A program made the translations under genes and the position numbers. Of a DNA stretch of 64,000 bases, positions 51,852 to 60,361 are shown in pieces (within the stretch, counting starts at the first letter, position 1; each line of letters starts with the position of its first letter). Under the pieces are notes generated by a model. That model worked only from the letters and a program-made list of their open reading frames with translations, did not search any database and was not told the DNA's origin. Origin of the DNA: Janthinobacterium sp. CG3 (GTDB lineage: Bacteria > Pseudomonadota > Gammaproteobacteria > Burkholderiales > Burkholderiaceae_D); the NCBI RefSeq assembly GCF_000344615.1, contig NZ_KB467824.1, forward strand, positions 3,290,326-3,354,325, in the 5' to 3' direction.

Positions 51852-54800
51852 ATGTGGATCACCAAAACCAGTATTCACAACCCGGTCTTCGCCACCATGG
51901 TCATGGTGGCGCTGGTGGTGCTCGGGGTGTTCTCCTACCGCGGCCTGGGCGTCGAGAGCATGCCCAACGTCACGCTGCCGTTCGCCTGGGTCGAGACCAA
52001 CTACCCGGGCGCCTCGCCCGAGGCGGTCGAGAACGACATCACCCGCCCGCTCGAGGACGTCATCAACACCGTCAGCGGCGTCAAGACGCTGCGTTCGAAC
52101 TCGTGGGAGGGGCGCAGCGGCATTTCGCTGGAATTCGCGCTGTCGACGAATATGGACAAGGCCATGCAGGAGCTGCGCGACAAGGTCGCGCTGGTGCGCC
52201 CGCAGTTCCCGAAGGAGGCCAAGGAGCCGTTCATCGCCCGCGCCGAGGGCGACAATGAACGGCCGATCGCCGAACTGGTTCTGACCTCGGACACGCGCGC
52301 GCTGCGCGAACTGTCGACGCTGGCCGAGCAGCTCATCGTCAAGCGCTTCCAGGGCGTGGCCGGGGTCGGCCAGGTCAAGCTGAGCGGCACCAGCACGCGG
52401 CAAATCCTGGTCAACCTGAAGCCCGACGAAATGCAGGCGCACGGCGTCGGCGTCGACGAGCTGCTGCGGGCGATCCAGGAAACCAACCGCAACCTGCCCG
52501 CCGGCAACATCAGCTACGGCGCCAGCGACCAGTTGGTGCGGGTCGAGGGCCGCATCAAGGACGCGCGCGGCTTCGGCCGCATCATCGTCGCGCGCCGCGC
52601 CGGCGCCGTGGTCTACCTCGAACAGCTGGCCGACATCGTCGACGGCGAGCGCGAGCAAACCTCGATCTCGCGCGTCGACGGCCAGCCCGGCATCACGCTG
52701 CGCATCACCAAGGTACAGGACGCCAACGTGGTCGAAGTCGGCGCCGGCGTGCAGCGCGTCGCCGCCGAGCTGCGCGCCGCGCTGCCGGCCGGCGTCGTGC
52801 TGCGCCTCGTCGACGACGAGTCGCAGCGCGTGCAAAACCAGCTCGACAACGTCAAGCGCACCATCGTCGAGGGCGCGCTGCTGACCATGCTGATCGTCTT
52901 CCTGTTCCTGCACTCGTGGCGCAGCACCGTCATCACCGGCCTGACGCTGCCGATCTCGGTGCTGGCCAGCTTCATCGCCATGAAGGCGTTCGGCTTCACG
53001 CTCAACTTCCTGACCTTGATGGCGCTGTCGCTGTGCATCGGCCTGCTGATCGACGACGCCATCGTGGTGCGCGAAAACATCGTGCGCCACCTCGGCATGG
53101 GCAAGAACCACTACCGGGCGGCCAACGACGGCACCAACGAGATCGGCCTGGCGGTGATGGCGACGACCTTCGCCATCGTCGCCGTGTTCGTGCCGGTGGC
53201 CTTCATGAAGGGCGTCATCGGCCGCTTCTTCCTGCAGTTCGGCATCACCGTCGCGGTCGCCGTGCTGGTCTCGCTGTTCGTCAGCTTCACGCTCGACCCG
53301 ATGCTGTCGTCGGTATGGCGCGACCCGGCCCGCGACCGTTTCAAATACCTGCCGCGGCTGGGCCGCCTGATGGCGCGCATCGAGCGCGGCATCGACCGCC
53401 TGCACCTGTGGTACGGCCGGGTGCTGGGGCTGGCGCTGTGCTGGCGCAAGGCCACGCTGGCGCTGGCCGCGGGGCTGTTCGCCGCCAGCCTGGCGCTGCT
53501 GCCGCTGATCGGCGCCGAGATGTTCCCCGAGACCGACCAGGGTTGGATCAACCTGCACTTCAAGACCCCGGTCGGCTCCAGCCTCGCCTACACCGACGGC
53601 AAGGTGCGCCAGGTCGAGGCGGCGCTGCGCGCCTTCCCCGAGATCGACAGCGTGATCGCCACCGTCGGCACCGAGGACGGCCGCAACACGGCGCGCGTCG
53701 ACCTCAAGTTAAGCGACGTCAACGCCACCCGGCGGCGCCCGCAAAAGGCGCTGGAAGCGCTGATCCGCGCGCGCCTGCTGCCGGTCGCCGGCATCACGCT
53801 GTCGGTCGGCGACAAGCCGATCTTCATCGCCATCCTCGGCACCGACGAGGCCAAGCTGGAACAGGTGGCGCGGCGCCTGATGGCGCAGATGCGCGCGATC
53901 AAGGGCGTGACCGACCTGGAGTACAGCCAGGAGGGCGCGACGCCGTCGACGACGCTGAAGATCAAGCACGAGCTGGCCAGCGACCTGGGCCTGACGCCGG
54001 CGCAAATCGGCGGCGCGCTGCGGCCCTTCGTTGCCGGCGACACCGTCAGCCACTGGCTCGCCGGCGACGGCCAGAACTACGAGGTCAACGTGCAGTTGCC
54101 GAAGTCGGGCCGGCAAAAGGTGGCCGACCTGGGCGCGCTGACGCTGGTGTCGGGCCAGGTTGGCGCCGACGGCAAGGCGCTGATGGTGCCGCTGCGCCAG
54201 GTGGTCGAGTTCGTGCCCTCGTCGAGCCCGCAGGTACTCAAGCGCCAGGCGCTGCAGCGCCGCGTGGCGATTTACGCCGGCGTCGAGGGCCGGCCCGGCG
54301 GCGACGTCGACGCCGACGTCAAAAAGGCCATGGACGGCATCGCCCTGCCGGCCGGCGTGCGCTTCGACGTCGGCGGCCAGGCCCAGGAAATGCAGGAAAC
54401 CATGGCCGGCGCCGCCGCCGCGCTGGGCATCGCGGTGATCTTCATCTACCTGGTGCTGGCGTCGCAGTTCGGCAGCTTCCTGCAGCCGATCGCCATCATG
54501 GTGTCGCTGCCGCTGTCGCTGATCGGCGTGCTGCTGGCGCTGCTGGCGACGGGCAGCACGCTGAACATCTTCTCGGTGATCGGCGTCATCATGCTGATGG
54601 GCCTGGTGACCAAGAACGCCATCCTGCTGGTCGACTTCACCAACCACGGCCAGCGCGACGGCAAGAGCCAACGCCAGGCCATCCTCGACGCCGGCCAGGT
54701 GCGCCTGCGGCCCATCCTGATGACGACGCTGGCGATGCTCTTCGGCATGCTGCCGATGGCCATCGGCGCCGGCGACGGCGGCGAGTCGCAGGCGCCGATG

Positions 54801-54980
54801 GGGCGCGCGGTGATCGGCGGCGTGATCACCTCGACCCTGCTGACGCTGGTGGTGGTGCCGGTGGCCTACTCCTACCTGGACGACCTGGGCCGACGCGCGG
54901 CGCGCTGGTTCGGCGCCGGGCAAGAGCATGCCGACGACGTGGCGGAGGAAGAGAAGGAGAAGGTCGCCGAAGCGGCGTAG
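51852..54980 (+). CDS. RND family efflux permease
   Basis: A 1042-aa proton-driven inner-membrane pump of the AcrB/hydrophobe-amphiphile type. It has a helix at residues 12-30, a large periplasmic loop, six helices from about 335, including LCIGLLIDDAIVVRENIVRH near 395 (proton-relay Asp), a second loop and closing helices with LMGLVTKNAILLVDFTNHG near 915. An acidic tail ends the protein (EEEKEKVAEAA). Substrate cannot be told; no metal-RND signature was noted. It is operonic with the adaptor, and a clear terminator follows. Confidence 0.94.
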   Translation: MWITKTSIHNPVFATMVMVALVVLGVFSYRGLGVESMPNVTLPFAWVETNYPGASPEAVENDITRPLEDVINTVSGVKTLRSNSWEGRSGISLEFALSTNMDKAMQELRDKVALVRPQFPKEAKEPFIARAEGDNERPIAELVLTSDTRALRELSTLAEQLIVKRFQGVAGVGQVKLSGTSTRQILVNLKPDEMQAHGVGVDELLRAIQETNRNLPAGNISYGASDQLVRVEGRIKDARGFGRIIVARRAGAVVYLEQLADIVDGEREQTSISRVDGQPGITLRITKVQDANVVEVGAGVQRVAAELRAALPAGVVLRLVDDESQRVQNQLDNVKRTIVEGALLTMLIVFLFLHSWRSTVITGLTLPISVLASFIAMKAFGFTLNFLTLMALSLCIGLLIDDAIVVRENIVRHLGMGKNHYRAANDGTNEIGLAVMATTFAIVAVFVPVAFMKGVIGRFFLQFGITVAVAVLVSLFVSFTLDPMLSSVWRDPARDRFKYLPRLGRLMARIERGIDRLHLWYGRVLGLALCWRKATLALAAGLFAASLALLPLIGAEMFPETDQGWINLHFKTPVGSSLAYTDGKVRQVEAALRAFPEIDSVIATVGTEDGRNTARVDLKLSDVNATRRRPQKALEALIRARLLPVAGITLSVGDKPIFIAILGTDEAKLEQVARRLMAQMRAIKGVTDLEYSQEGATPSTTLKIKHELASDLGLTPAQIGGALRPFVAGDTVSHWLAGDGQNYEVNVQLPKSGRQKVADLGALTLVSGQVGADGKALMVPLRQVVEFVPSSSPQVLKRQALQRRVAIYAGVEGRPGGDVDADVKKAMDGIALPAGVRFDVGGQAQEMQETMAGAAAALGIAVIFIYLVLASQFGSFLQPIAIMVSLPLSLIGVLLALLATGSTLNIFSVIGVIMLMGLVTKNAILLVDFTNHGQRDGKSQRQAILDAGQVRLRPILMTTLAMLFGMLPMAIGAGDGGESQAPMGRAVIGGVITSTLLTLVVVPVAYSYLDDLGRRAARWFGAGQEHADDVAEEEKEKVAEAA

Positions 54981-55007
54981 GCAAGGAGAAACGCCAAGCG
55001 CGAACGC

Positions 55008-55038
55008 AAAAGCGGCTTCCAATGAAGCCGCTTTTTTT
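55008..55038 (+). terminator. Rho-independent terminator of the RND operon
   Basis: AAAAGCGGCTTC-CAAT-GAAGCCGC followed by a run of seven or more T. The stem is 12 bp with a 4-nt loop, 28 bp past the pump stop codon. Confidence 0.93.
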
Positions 55039-55190
55039 GTGCCCTCGAAGCCGAATGGCCAAGGGGCCGCCGCCCGCTTTCAAACCGGCGGCGTCAAACC
55101 GGGGTCAGGCCCCCGGGCGCCAAGGCGGGAAGGCCTGCCCCCGGCCCTGCGCCGCCGGCTTTTGCTGGCGCCGGCGGCGGGTAGCCCGGC

Positions 55191-55376
55191 TTATTCCGGC
55201 TGCGCCGGCGCGTCGGCGGGCTCGTCGGCCTCGTCGGCGTCGTCTTCGCCCGGCGTGCCGTCAGCCGGCTTCGGGTTGTTCTTCGCTTCCAGCTTGCGCT
55301 TGGCTTTTTCGTCGGCTTTCTTCTTTTTTTCTAATTCTTTTTGCCGTTTTTCGTACTGGAAATTTGTCTTTGCCAT
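55191..55376 (-). CDS. Small conserved charged protein
   Basis: A 61-aa protein with a very basic first half (MAKTNFQYEKRQKELEKKKK, coiled-coil-like) and an acidic second half (EDDADEADEPADAP). Proteins of this layout are common in the Burkholderiales as short conserved hypotheticals. No function or domain is known. ATG at 55376; base composition of the first half is AT-richer than the neighbourhood because of Lys codons. Monocistronic. Confidence 0.7.
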   Translation of the reverse strand: MAKTNFQYEKRQKELEKKKKADEKAKRKLEAKNNPKPADGTPGEDDADEADEPADAPAQPE

Positions 55377-55455
55377 TTACAACCTCTATTCAATTTGATG
55401 GTACAAGCGAGTGCATACCGCACATTATGACCCAGATATGACAAATGCAAATATT

Positions 55456-56382
55456 TCAGCCCCGCGGATGATGTTGCGCATGCAGCAGTTTGAGTCGTTC
55501 GCGCGCCACATGGGTGTAGATTTGCGTCGTTGAAATATCCGAGTGCCCCAGCAGCAACTGCACCACGCGCAGGTCGGCGCCATGGTTCAGCAAATGCGTG
55601 GCGAAGGCGTGGCGCAGCGTGTGCGGCGACAGCGGCGCCGTGATCTCGGCCTTGAGCGCGTGCTTCTTGATCAAGACCCAGAACATCTGCCGCGTCATCG
55701 GACCGCCGCGCGCCGTCACGAACAGCGCGTCGTCGACCTGGCCGTCGAGGATCACGCCGCGGGCGTCGCGCAGGTAGCGCTCGATCCAGCGCCGGGCCTG
55801 CTCGCCGAACGGCACCAGGCGCGTCTTGCCGCCCTTGCCGGTGACGCGCAGCACGCCGTCGTTCAAGCTCATCTCCACCGATTTCAGCGCCACCAGCTCC
55901 GACACCCGCAAGCCGCTGGCGTACATCAGCTCAAGCATGGTGCGCTCGCGCAGGCCGAGCGGCGTGGCGACGTCGGGCGCGCCCAGCAGCGCCTCGACCT
56001 GGGCCTCGCTGAGGGTGTGCACGAAGCGCGTCGGCTGCTTGGCCGAGGCCATGTTCAGGCAGGGGTCGACGCGGATGCGCTTGTGCCGCAGCGCCATCTG
56101 GTAGAAGCGCTTGAGCACCGACAGGCGCCGGTTCGACGAACTGGCCTTGGTGTCCTCGTGGCGCGCGGCGAAATAGGCGTCGATGTCGGCGCTGGCGACG
56201 GCCAGCAGGTCGGCCACGCCGGGGCGCGCCAGCTCCAGCCAGCGGGCGAACAGGCGCAGGTCGCGCCGGTAGGCGTCCAGCGAGTTTTTCGACAAGCCGT
56301 CCTCCAGCCACAGGCTGTCGCAGAACTCGTCGATCAGCGCGGCGCTGCCGGCCGCCTCCACCGCGGCGTCGTCGCGCGCCAT
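55456..56382 (-). CDS. xerD: Tyrosine recombinase XerD
   Basis: Resolves chromosome dimers at dif with XerC. The 308-aa protein has an N-terminal SAM-like DNA-binding domain (FCDSLWLEDGLSKNSLDAYR) and the catalytic domain with Arg in YASGLRVSEL near 160, HTLRHAFATHLL near 255 and the nucleophile Tyr in STTQIYTHVAR near 290. ATG at 56382 shares one base with the ogt stop (TGATG), so it is translated by coupling from ogt. Normal length. Confidence 0.94.
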   Translation of the reverse strand: MARDDAAVEAAGSAALIDEFCDSLWLEDGLSKNSLDAYRRDLRLFARWLELARPGVADLLAVASADIDAYFAARHEDTKASSSNRRLSVLKRFYQMALRHKRIRVDPCLNMASAKQPTRFVHTLSEAQVEALLGAPDVATPLGLRERTMLELMYASGLRVSELVALKSVEMSLNDGVLRVTGKGGKTRLVPFGEQARRWIERYLRDARGVILDGQVDDALFVTARGGPMTRQMFWVLIKKHALKAEITAPLSPHTLRHAFATHLLNHGADLRVVQLLLGHSDISTTQIYTHVARERLKLLHAQHHPRG

Positions 56383-56882
56383 CAGCGATAACCCGCCGCC
56401 GCCTCGTGGCGCAGCAGCCAGCGCTTGACGCCGAGGTGGAAGCCGTTGGCGTCGTCGTGGTTGGAGAAGCCGCCCAGGCCGCCCGCCGCCGTCACCCGGT
56501 GGCAGGGCACGACCAGCGGGTACCAGTTGGCGCCGCAAGCCTGGCCGACCGCGCGCGCGGCCGAGCCGATATGCTTGGCGACCTGGCCGTAGGTGCGCAC
56601 CTCGCCGCGCGGAATCGCCGCGATGGCGTCCCACACGCGTTGCTGGAAGGCGCTGCCGGCCGGCGCCAGCGGCAGCGCGAAACGGAAGTCGGGATCGCCG
56701 CAGTAGCGGGCGATCTGCTCGGCGGCCAGCGCCGACACCGGATCGGCGGCGTCCTTCTCGGCGAAGTGCGGCGGCAGGTAGACCAGCTCGCACACCCGCC
56801 CGGCCTCGCTGCGGATGCCCATGGCGCCGAACGGCGCGGCCACGATGGCCGAAAAGAACTCGCTACCCTGTTGTTTTTTCAT
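56382..56882 (-). CDS. ogt: Methylated-DNA--protein-cysteine methyltransferase
   Basis: Suicide repair of O6-alkylguanine. The 166-aa protein has the helix-turn-helix GEVRTYGQVAKHIGS near residue 92 and the acceptor-Cys motif VVPCHRV near 124, followed by GGLGGFSNHDDANGFHLG. It lacks an Ada-type N-terminal domain, so it is an Ogt. ATG at 56882 or GTG at 56885 may be used. It forms an overlapping pair with xerD. Confidence 0.94.
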   Translation of the reverse strand: MKKQQGSEFFSAIVAAPFGAMGIRSEAGRVCELVYLPPHFAEKDAADPVSALAAEQIARYCGDPDFRFALPLAPAGSAFQQRVWDAIAAIPRGEVRTYGQVAKHIGSAARAVGQACGANWYPLVVPCHRVTAAGGLGGFSNHDDANGFHLGVKRWLLRHEAAAGYR

Positions 56883-56981
56883 CACGCCAGTTTACTCCAT
56901 TGTGGCGGAATTGCCACCCGTGGCGGACCGGCAAGGCCCGCCGCGGTCGCCAAGGCCGAAACAAGGGACGAAAAATAGACG

Positions 56982-57006
56982 AAAAAAAACGCACCTTGCG
57001 GTGCGC
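56982..57006 (-). terminator. Rho-independent terminator downstream of dctPQM
   Basis: On the minus strand a stem of GCGCACC/GGTGCG type (loop GCAA) is followed by eight T. It lies about 315 bp past the dctM stop and 100 bp before ogt, so it separates those units. Confidence 0.85.
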
Positions 57007-57122
57007 TTCAAAATCTTCCTCACGTTTCCGGCCGTTTGGGACCCGCCGTAGCTAGCTTGTGGCAGCTTGCAGCGATGACTCCAACAGCATTCTGTAAAAC
57101 GTGTGTCTCCTCAATATATCTC

Positions 57123-57136
57123 CGGTATCGATACCG
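57123..57136. promoter_or_regulatory. Perfect 14-bp palindrome
   Basis: CGGTATCGATACCG is fully self-complementary and lies in the AT-richer gap between dctM and ogt. A dimeric regulator could bind it; nothing else supports this. Confidence 0.35.
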
Positions 57137-57203
57137 TTCTTATATACACTCCCCACCAACCGTACTGCGTGTTCTTGCCGCCGGGGTCGCATCGGCCAAG
57201 ATA

Positions 57204-57224
57204 GCAACTTGTCCATCAAGTTGC
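57204..57224. promoter_or_regulatory. Perfect inverted repeat GCAACTTG-N5-CAAGTTGC
   Basis: Two 8-bp arms separated by 5 bp, followed immediately by the smaller palindrome ATAAGCTTAT at 57227-57236. Could be an operator or a small hairpin in a 3' UTR of dctPQM. Confidence 0.4.
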
Positions 57225-57322
57225 GTATAAGCTTATGTTCTGCATCCCCGAAAAGTTGCCCATCATAGCGTACTTAATAAGCGATATCGCATTTTTTTTG
57301 CGGCAAGGCGCCTTCAATCCCC

Positions 57323-58603
57323 CTACTTGTAAATTAAATTCGGCAGCCACAGGGAAATCTGTGGTAAATAAGTCACAAGTAGCAAAAAGCCCAGCATCGT
57401 CAGCAGCCACGGCATCACCGCCACGGTCAGCTCGGAAATACCCATCTTGGTGATGCCCGAGGCCACGTAGAGATTCAAGCCGACCGGCGGATGGCACATG
57501 CCGACCTCCATGTTGACGACGATCAAAATGCCGAAATGGACAGGGTCGATGCCCAGCTTCATCGCCACCGGGAACAGGATGGGCGCCATGATCAGCACGA
57601 TCGACGACGGTTCCATCACATTACCGGCCAACAAGAGCAACACGTTTACCACCAGCAGGAAGCTGATCACGCCCAAGCCCTTGCCGGTGATCCACTCGGC
57701 CATCGCCTGCGGAATGTTTTCGCTGGTCATCAGGAACGAGAACAGCACCGCGTTGGTGATGATGTAGAGCAGCATCGCCGACATCGCCGCCGAGTCGAGC
57801 AAGACCTTGCCGACCTGTTTGACCTTCAAGTCCTTGTAGACGAAGACGGCGATGATGAAGGCGTACACCGCCGCCATCGCCGCCGCCTCGGTGGCGGTGA
57901 ACACGCCGGAATAGATGCCGCCCATGACGATGACGATCAGCAGCAGCCCCCAGGCGCTCTTCTTGAAGGTAACGAAGCGCTCGCCCCAGCTGGCTTTCGG
58001 CATGCGCGGGTAGTTGTGCTTGCGCGCCAAATACCAGGTGGTCAGGCCCAGCAGGAAGGCCAGCATCAGGCCCGGCACCACGCCGGCCATGAACAGCGCG
58101 CCCACCGAGGTGCCGGTGCTGACCGAGTACATCACCATGACGATCGACGGCGGGATCAGGATGCCCAGCGCGCCCGAGGTGGTGATGACGCCGGCGCCGA
58201 AGCCGCGCGGGTAGCCCTGCTTGACCATCGCCGGCAGGATGATCGAGCCGATCGCCACCACCGTCGCCGGGCTCGAACCGGACACCGCGGCGAACAGCGC
58301 GCAAGCCATCACGCCGGCCAGCGCCAGGCCGCCGTGCCAGTGGCCGACCATCGAGCTGGCGAAGTTGATCATGCGCCGCGCCACCCCGCCGTGGGTGAGG
58401 AAGTTGCCGGCCAGGATGAAGAACGGGATCGCCATGATCTCGAACTTCTCGATGCCGGTGAAGATCTTCAACGCCACCGATTCGATCGGCACCGTCGTCA
58501 TCGTGAACAGGAAGGTCAGCACCGTCAGGCCGAGCGAGATCGAGATCGGCATGCCGGTCAGCATCAAGGTCAGCAGCAGGACGAAAATAATCAGCGCGTT
58601 CAT
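57323..58603 (-). CDS. dctM: TRAP transporter large permease
   Basis: A 426-aa membrane protein with about twelve helices that translocates a C4-dicarboxylate or related acid using a sodium gradient. Family motifs include AIPFFILAGNFLTHGG near 63, ALFAAVSGSSPATVVAIGSI near 97 and GILIPPSIVMVMYSVSTGTS near 147. NVMEPSSIVLIMAPILFPVA near 330 is typical. ATG at 58603 overlaps the small-permease stop (ATGA) and has GGAG upstream. Last gene of dctPQM. Confidence 0.95.
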   Translation of the reverse strand: MNALIIFVLLLTLMLTGMPISISLGLTVLTFLFTMTTVPIESVALKIFTGIEKFEIMAIPFFILAGNFLTHGGVARRMINFASSMVGHWHGGLALAGVMACALFAAVSGSSPATVVAIGSIILPAMVKQGYPRGFGAGVITTSGALGILIPPSIVMVMYSVSTGTSVGALFMAGVVPGLMLAFLLGLTTWYLARKHNYPRMPKASWGERFVTFKKSAWGLLLIVIVMGGIYSGVFTATEAAAMAAVYAFIIAVFVYKDLKVKQVGKVLLDSAAMSAMLLYIITNAVLFSFLMTSENIPQAMAEWITGKGLGVISFLLVVNVLLLLAGNVMEPSSIVLIMAPILFPVAMKLGIDPVHFGILIVVNMEVGMCHPPVGLNLYVASGITKMGISELTVAVMPWLLTMLGFLLLVTYLPQISLWLPNLIYK

Positions 58604-59172
58604 GCCTTGGCTCCTTTGCCTTCGGCGGCCAGCTCTTCGTCGAGCCCTTCGACGAAGGAGTGGTCGTGTTTCGGCAGGCTGCCGGTTTTGAGGAACTGTA
58701 CCGTCACTTGCAGGAAGCGGAAGCACATCAGGTAGGAACCCAGCGGCACGGCCAGGTAGACTATCCACATCGGCAACTCCAGGTCAGCCGAGGTCTGGTC
58801 GGTGTGGCTCATTTCCCAAACGAAGGAGGCGCCGAGGGTGCCGACGATGCCGGTAAACAGCGCGCCCGAGAGCAGGCCCAGCACCACGAACCTGCGGTGC
58901 CACTCGGGCCGCATGCGGTTGATCAGCACGTCGACGCCGACGTGGATGCCGGTGCGCACGCCATACGCGGCGCCGAACTTGGCCATCCAGACGAACATAT
59001 AGATGCACAGCTCCTGGGCCCAGCTGGTGTTCATTTGAATCAGGTAGTCTTGCACCACCGGTATCGGCAGGCCGGACAGGTAGCGGTGCACCACGGCGAT
59101 GAAGATGATGACGGTGGCCGCGCCCATCAGGGACGCGATCAGCCACTCTTCCAGGTGGTCGAGGTATTTCAT
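58600..59172 (-). CDS. dctQ: TRAP transporter small permease
   Basis: A 190-aa protein with four membrane helices, forming a complex with the large permease. The family features are the TM2 stretch MFVWMAKFGAAYGVRTGIHV and LYRLSG-like basic residues between helices. ATG at 59172 lies 74 bp after the dctP stop. Central gene of the operon. Confidence 0.92.
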   Translation of the reverse strand: MKYLDHLEEWLIASLMGAATVIIFIAVVHRYLSGLPIPVVQDYLIQMNTSWAQELCIYMFVWMAKFGAAYGVRTGIHVGVDVLINRMRPEWHRRFVVLGLLSGALFTGIVGTLGASFVWEMSHTDQTSADLELPMWIVYLAVPLGSYLMCFRFLQVTVQFLKTGSLPKHDHSFVEGLDEELAAEGKGAKA

Positions 59173-59246
59173 GATGGATGGCTTTCAAAAAGGGCGGGCG
59201 CGCCGGGCCGGCGCGCCGGGGGACGACCCGGAACCGGGTGGCCGGA

Positions 59247-60233
59247 TTACTTCGCGCTTTCCTTGTTGATGGCGGCGAGCAGCTCCCTGCCGATGCGCCC
59301 TTCCATTTGCTTTTGCACCGGCGCCAGCACGCGGCGCCACTCGGCCTGTTCCTGCACGCTGAGCGCGTAGATTTGCGTCTTGCCGGCCTTCTTGATGGCG
59401 TCCATGGCCAGGTCGTTGTCGCGCTGGGCGATGGCCTTCTCAAACGTGGTCGCCTCCTTCATCGCCTTTTCCAGCTGACCGCGCACGTCGGCCGGCAAGC
59501 CGTCCCAGAACTTCTTGTTGACGATCACGGCGTAGCCGAGGTAGCCGTGGTTCGACACCGTCAGGTGCTTTTGCACCTCGTGCATTTTCTGCGTGTACAT
59601 GTTCGACGGCGGGTTCTCGGTGCCGTCGACAACGCCGGTCTGCAACGCCTGGTAGACCTCGGAGAAGGCCAGCACCTGCGGGTTGGCGCCCAGCGTGCGC
59701 ATCTGCGCGTCGAGCACCTTGGACGACTGGATGCGCATTTTCATGCCCTTGAAGTCGGCCGGCACGCGCAAGGGCTTGTTAGCCGACATGACCTTGAAGC
59801 CGTTGTCCCAGTAGGCCAGGCCGGTGATGCCCTTCGGCTCCAGCTTTTTCAGCAAGCTCTTGCCGATCTCGCCCTCGGTGACGTTGTACAGCGCGGTCTT
59901 GTTGGGAAAGATGAACGGCAGGTCGAAGGCCTCGAACTCCTTCACCCCCAGCGGGCCGAACTTGGCCAGCGACGGCGCCAGCATCTGCACCGCGCCCAGT
60001 TGCAGCGCTTCCAGCTCTTCCTTGTCCTTGTACAGCTGGCTGTTCGGGTACAACTCGACCTTGACGCGGCCGTTGGTGGCCTTCTCGGCCAGTTGCTTGA
60101 AGCGTTCGGCGGCCTGGCCCTTCGGCGTGTCGGTGGCCACGACATGGCTGAACTTGATGACGATCGGTGCCTGCGCGTAGACGTCGATGCTCATTGCCGC
60201 GCACAGCGCGACCAGCAGGAATTTCAATTTCAT
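59247..60233 (-). CDS. dctP: TRAP transporter solute-binding protein, DctP family
   Basis: A 328-aa periplasmic binder. Signal peptide at residues 1-20 (cleavage VYA/QAP). Family pattern: IKFSHVVATDTPKGQAAERF, NSQLYKDKEELEALQLGAVQ, and the ligand-contact Arg in KGMKMRIQSSKV near 165 with the NPP motif TENPPSNMYTQ near 232. These fit C4-dicarboxylate binders, but the exact acid is not determined. ATG at 60233 follows GGAGA. Divergent from the sensor kinase gene across 128 bp. Confidence 0.94.
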   Translation of the reverse strand: MKLKFLLVALCAAMSIDVYAQAPIVIKFSHVVATDTPKGQAAERFKQLAEKATNGRVKVELYPNSQLYKDKEELEALQLGAVQMLAPSLAKFGPLGVKEFEAFDLPFIFPNKTALYNVTEGEIGKSLLKKLEPKGITGLAYWDNGFKVMSANKPLRVPADFKGMKMRIQSSKVLDAQMRTLGANPQVLAFSEVYQALQTGVVDGTENPPSNMYTQKMHEVQKHLTVSNHGYLGYAVIVNKKFWDGLPADVRGQLEKAMKEATTFEKAIAQRDNDLAMDAIKKAGKTQIYALSVQEQAEWRRVLAPVQKQMEGRIGRELLAAINKESAK

Positions 60234-60284
60234 GGTGTCTCCGGTTGGGTGAAAAAAAACTTTTATTCTAAGAGTTTCGCTGAT

Positions 60285-60297
60285 ACTGTCTGACAGT
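60285..60297. promoter_or_regulatory. Palindrome ACTGTC-T-GACAGT in the dctP/dctS intergenic region
   Basis: A perfect 6+1+6 inverted repeat near the likely dctP promoter (TAGAAT-like -10 about 16-20 bp away on the minus strand). A probable binding site for the neighbouring response regulator. Confidence 0.5.
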
Positions 60298-60312
60298 CGG
60301 CCGCGCCGCCAC

Positions 60313-60326
60313 TGTGGAAAACCACA
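60313..60326. promoter_or_regulatory. Palindrome TGTGG-AAAA-CCACA in the dctP/dctS intergenic region
   Basis: A perfect 5+4+5 inverted repeat 16 bp from the first one and 36 bp before the kinase ATG. Either site could serve as an operator shared by the divergent units. Confidence 0.45.
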
Positions 60327-60361
60327 ATAGCGCGCGATCCACAAAGCGCTACCCTGTTGCG

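Larger units (their letters stand above)
56883..57322. other. AT-richer intergenic region with palindromes between ogt and dctM
   Basis: This 440-bp gap has no supported gene. Near ogt it holds a terminator facing the dctM side, and in the middle several palindromes (CGGTATCGATACCG, GCAACTTG-N5-CAAGTTGC, ATAAGCTTAT). The base composition is lower in GC than neighbours, which may mark transfer or a relic. Confidence 0.55.

Noticed and set aside
50565-53558. A 997-codon minus-strand frame opposite the RND adaptor and pump
   Set aside because: Composition (Ala, Arg, Gln, Val, Asp runs) is that of an antisense shadow; the plus-strand genes have clear motifs.
57288-57310. T-run after GCGATATCGC as a terminator
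   Set aside because: The stem is only 4-5 bp and self-palindromic; no convergent gene on the plus strand needs it.
60234-60361. Sigma-54 promoter for dctP
   Set aside because: No GG-N10-GC pair with the required flanking bases was found in either direction.
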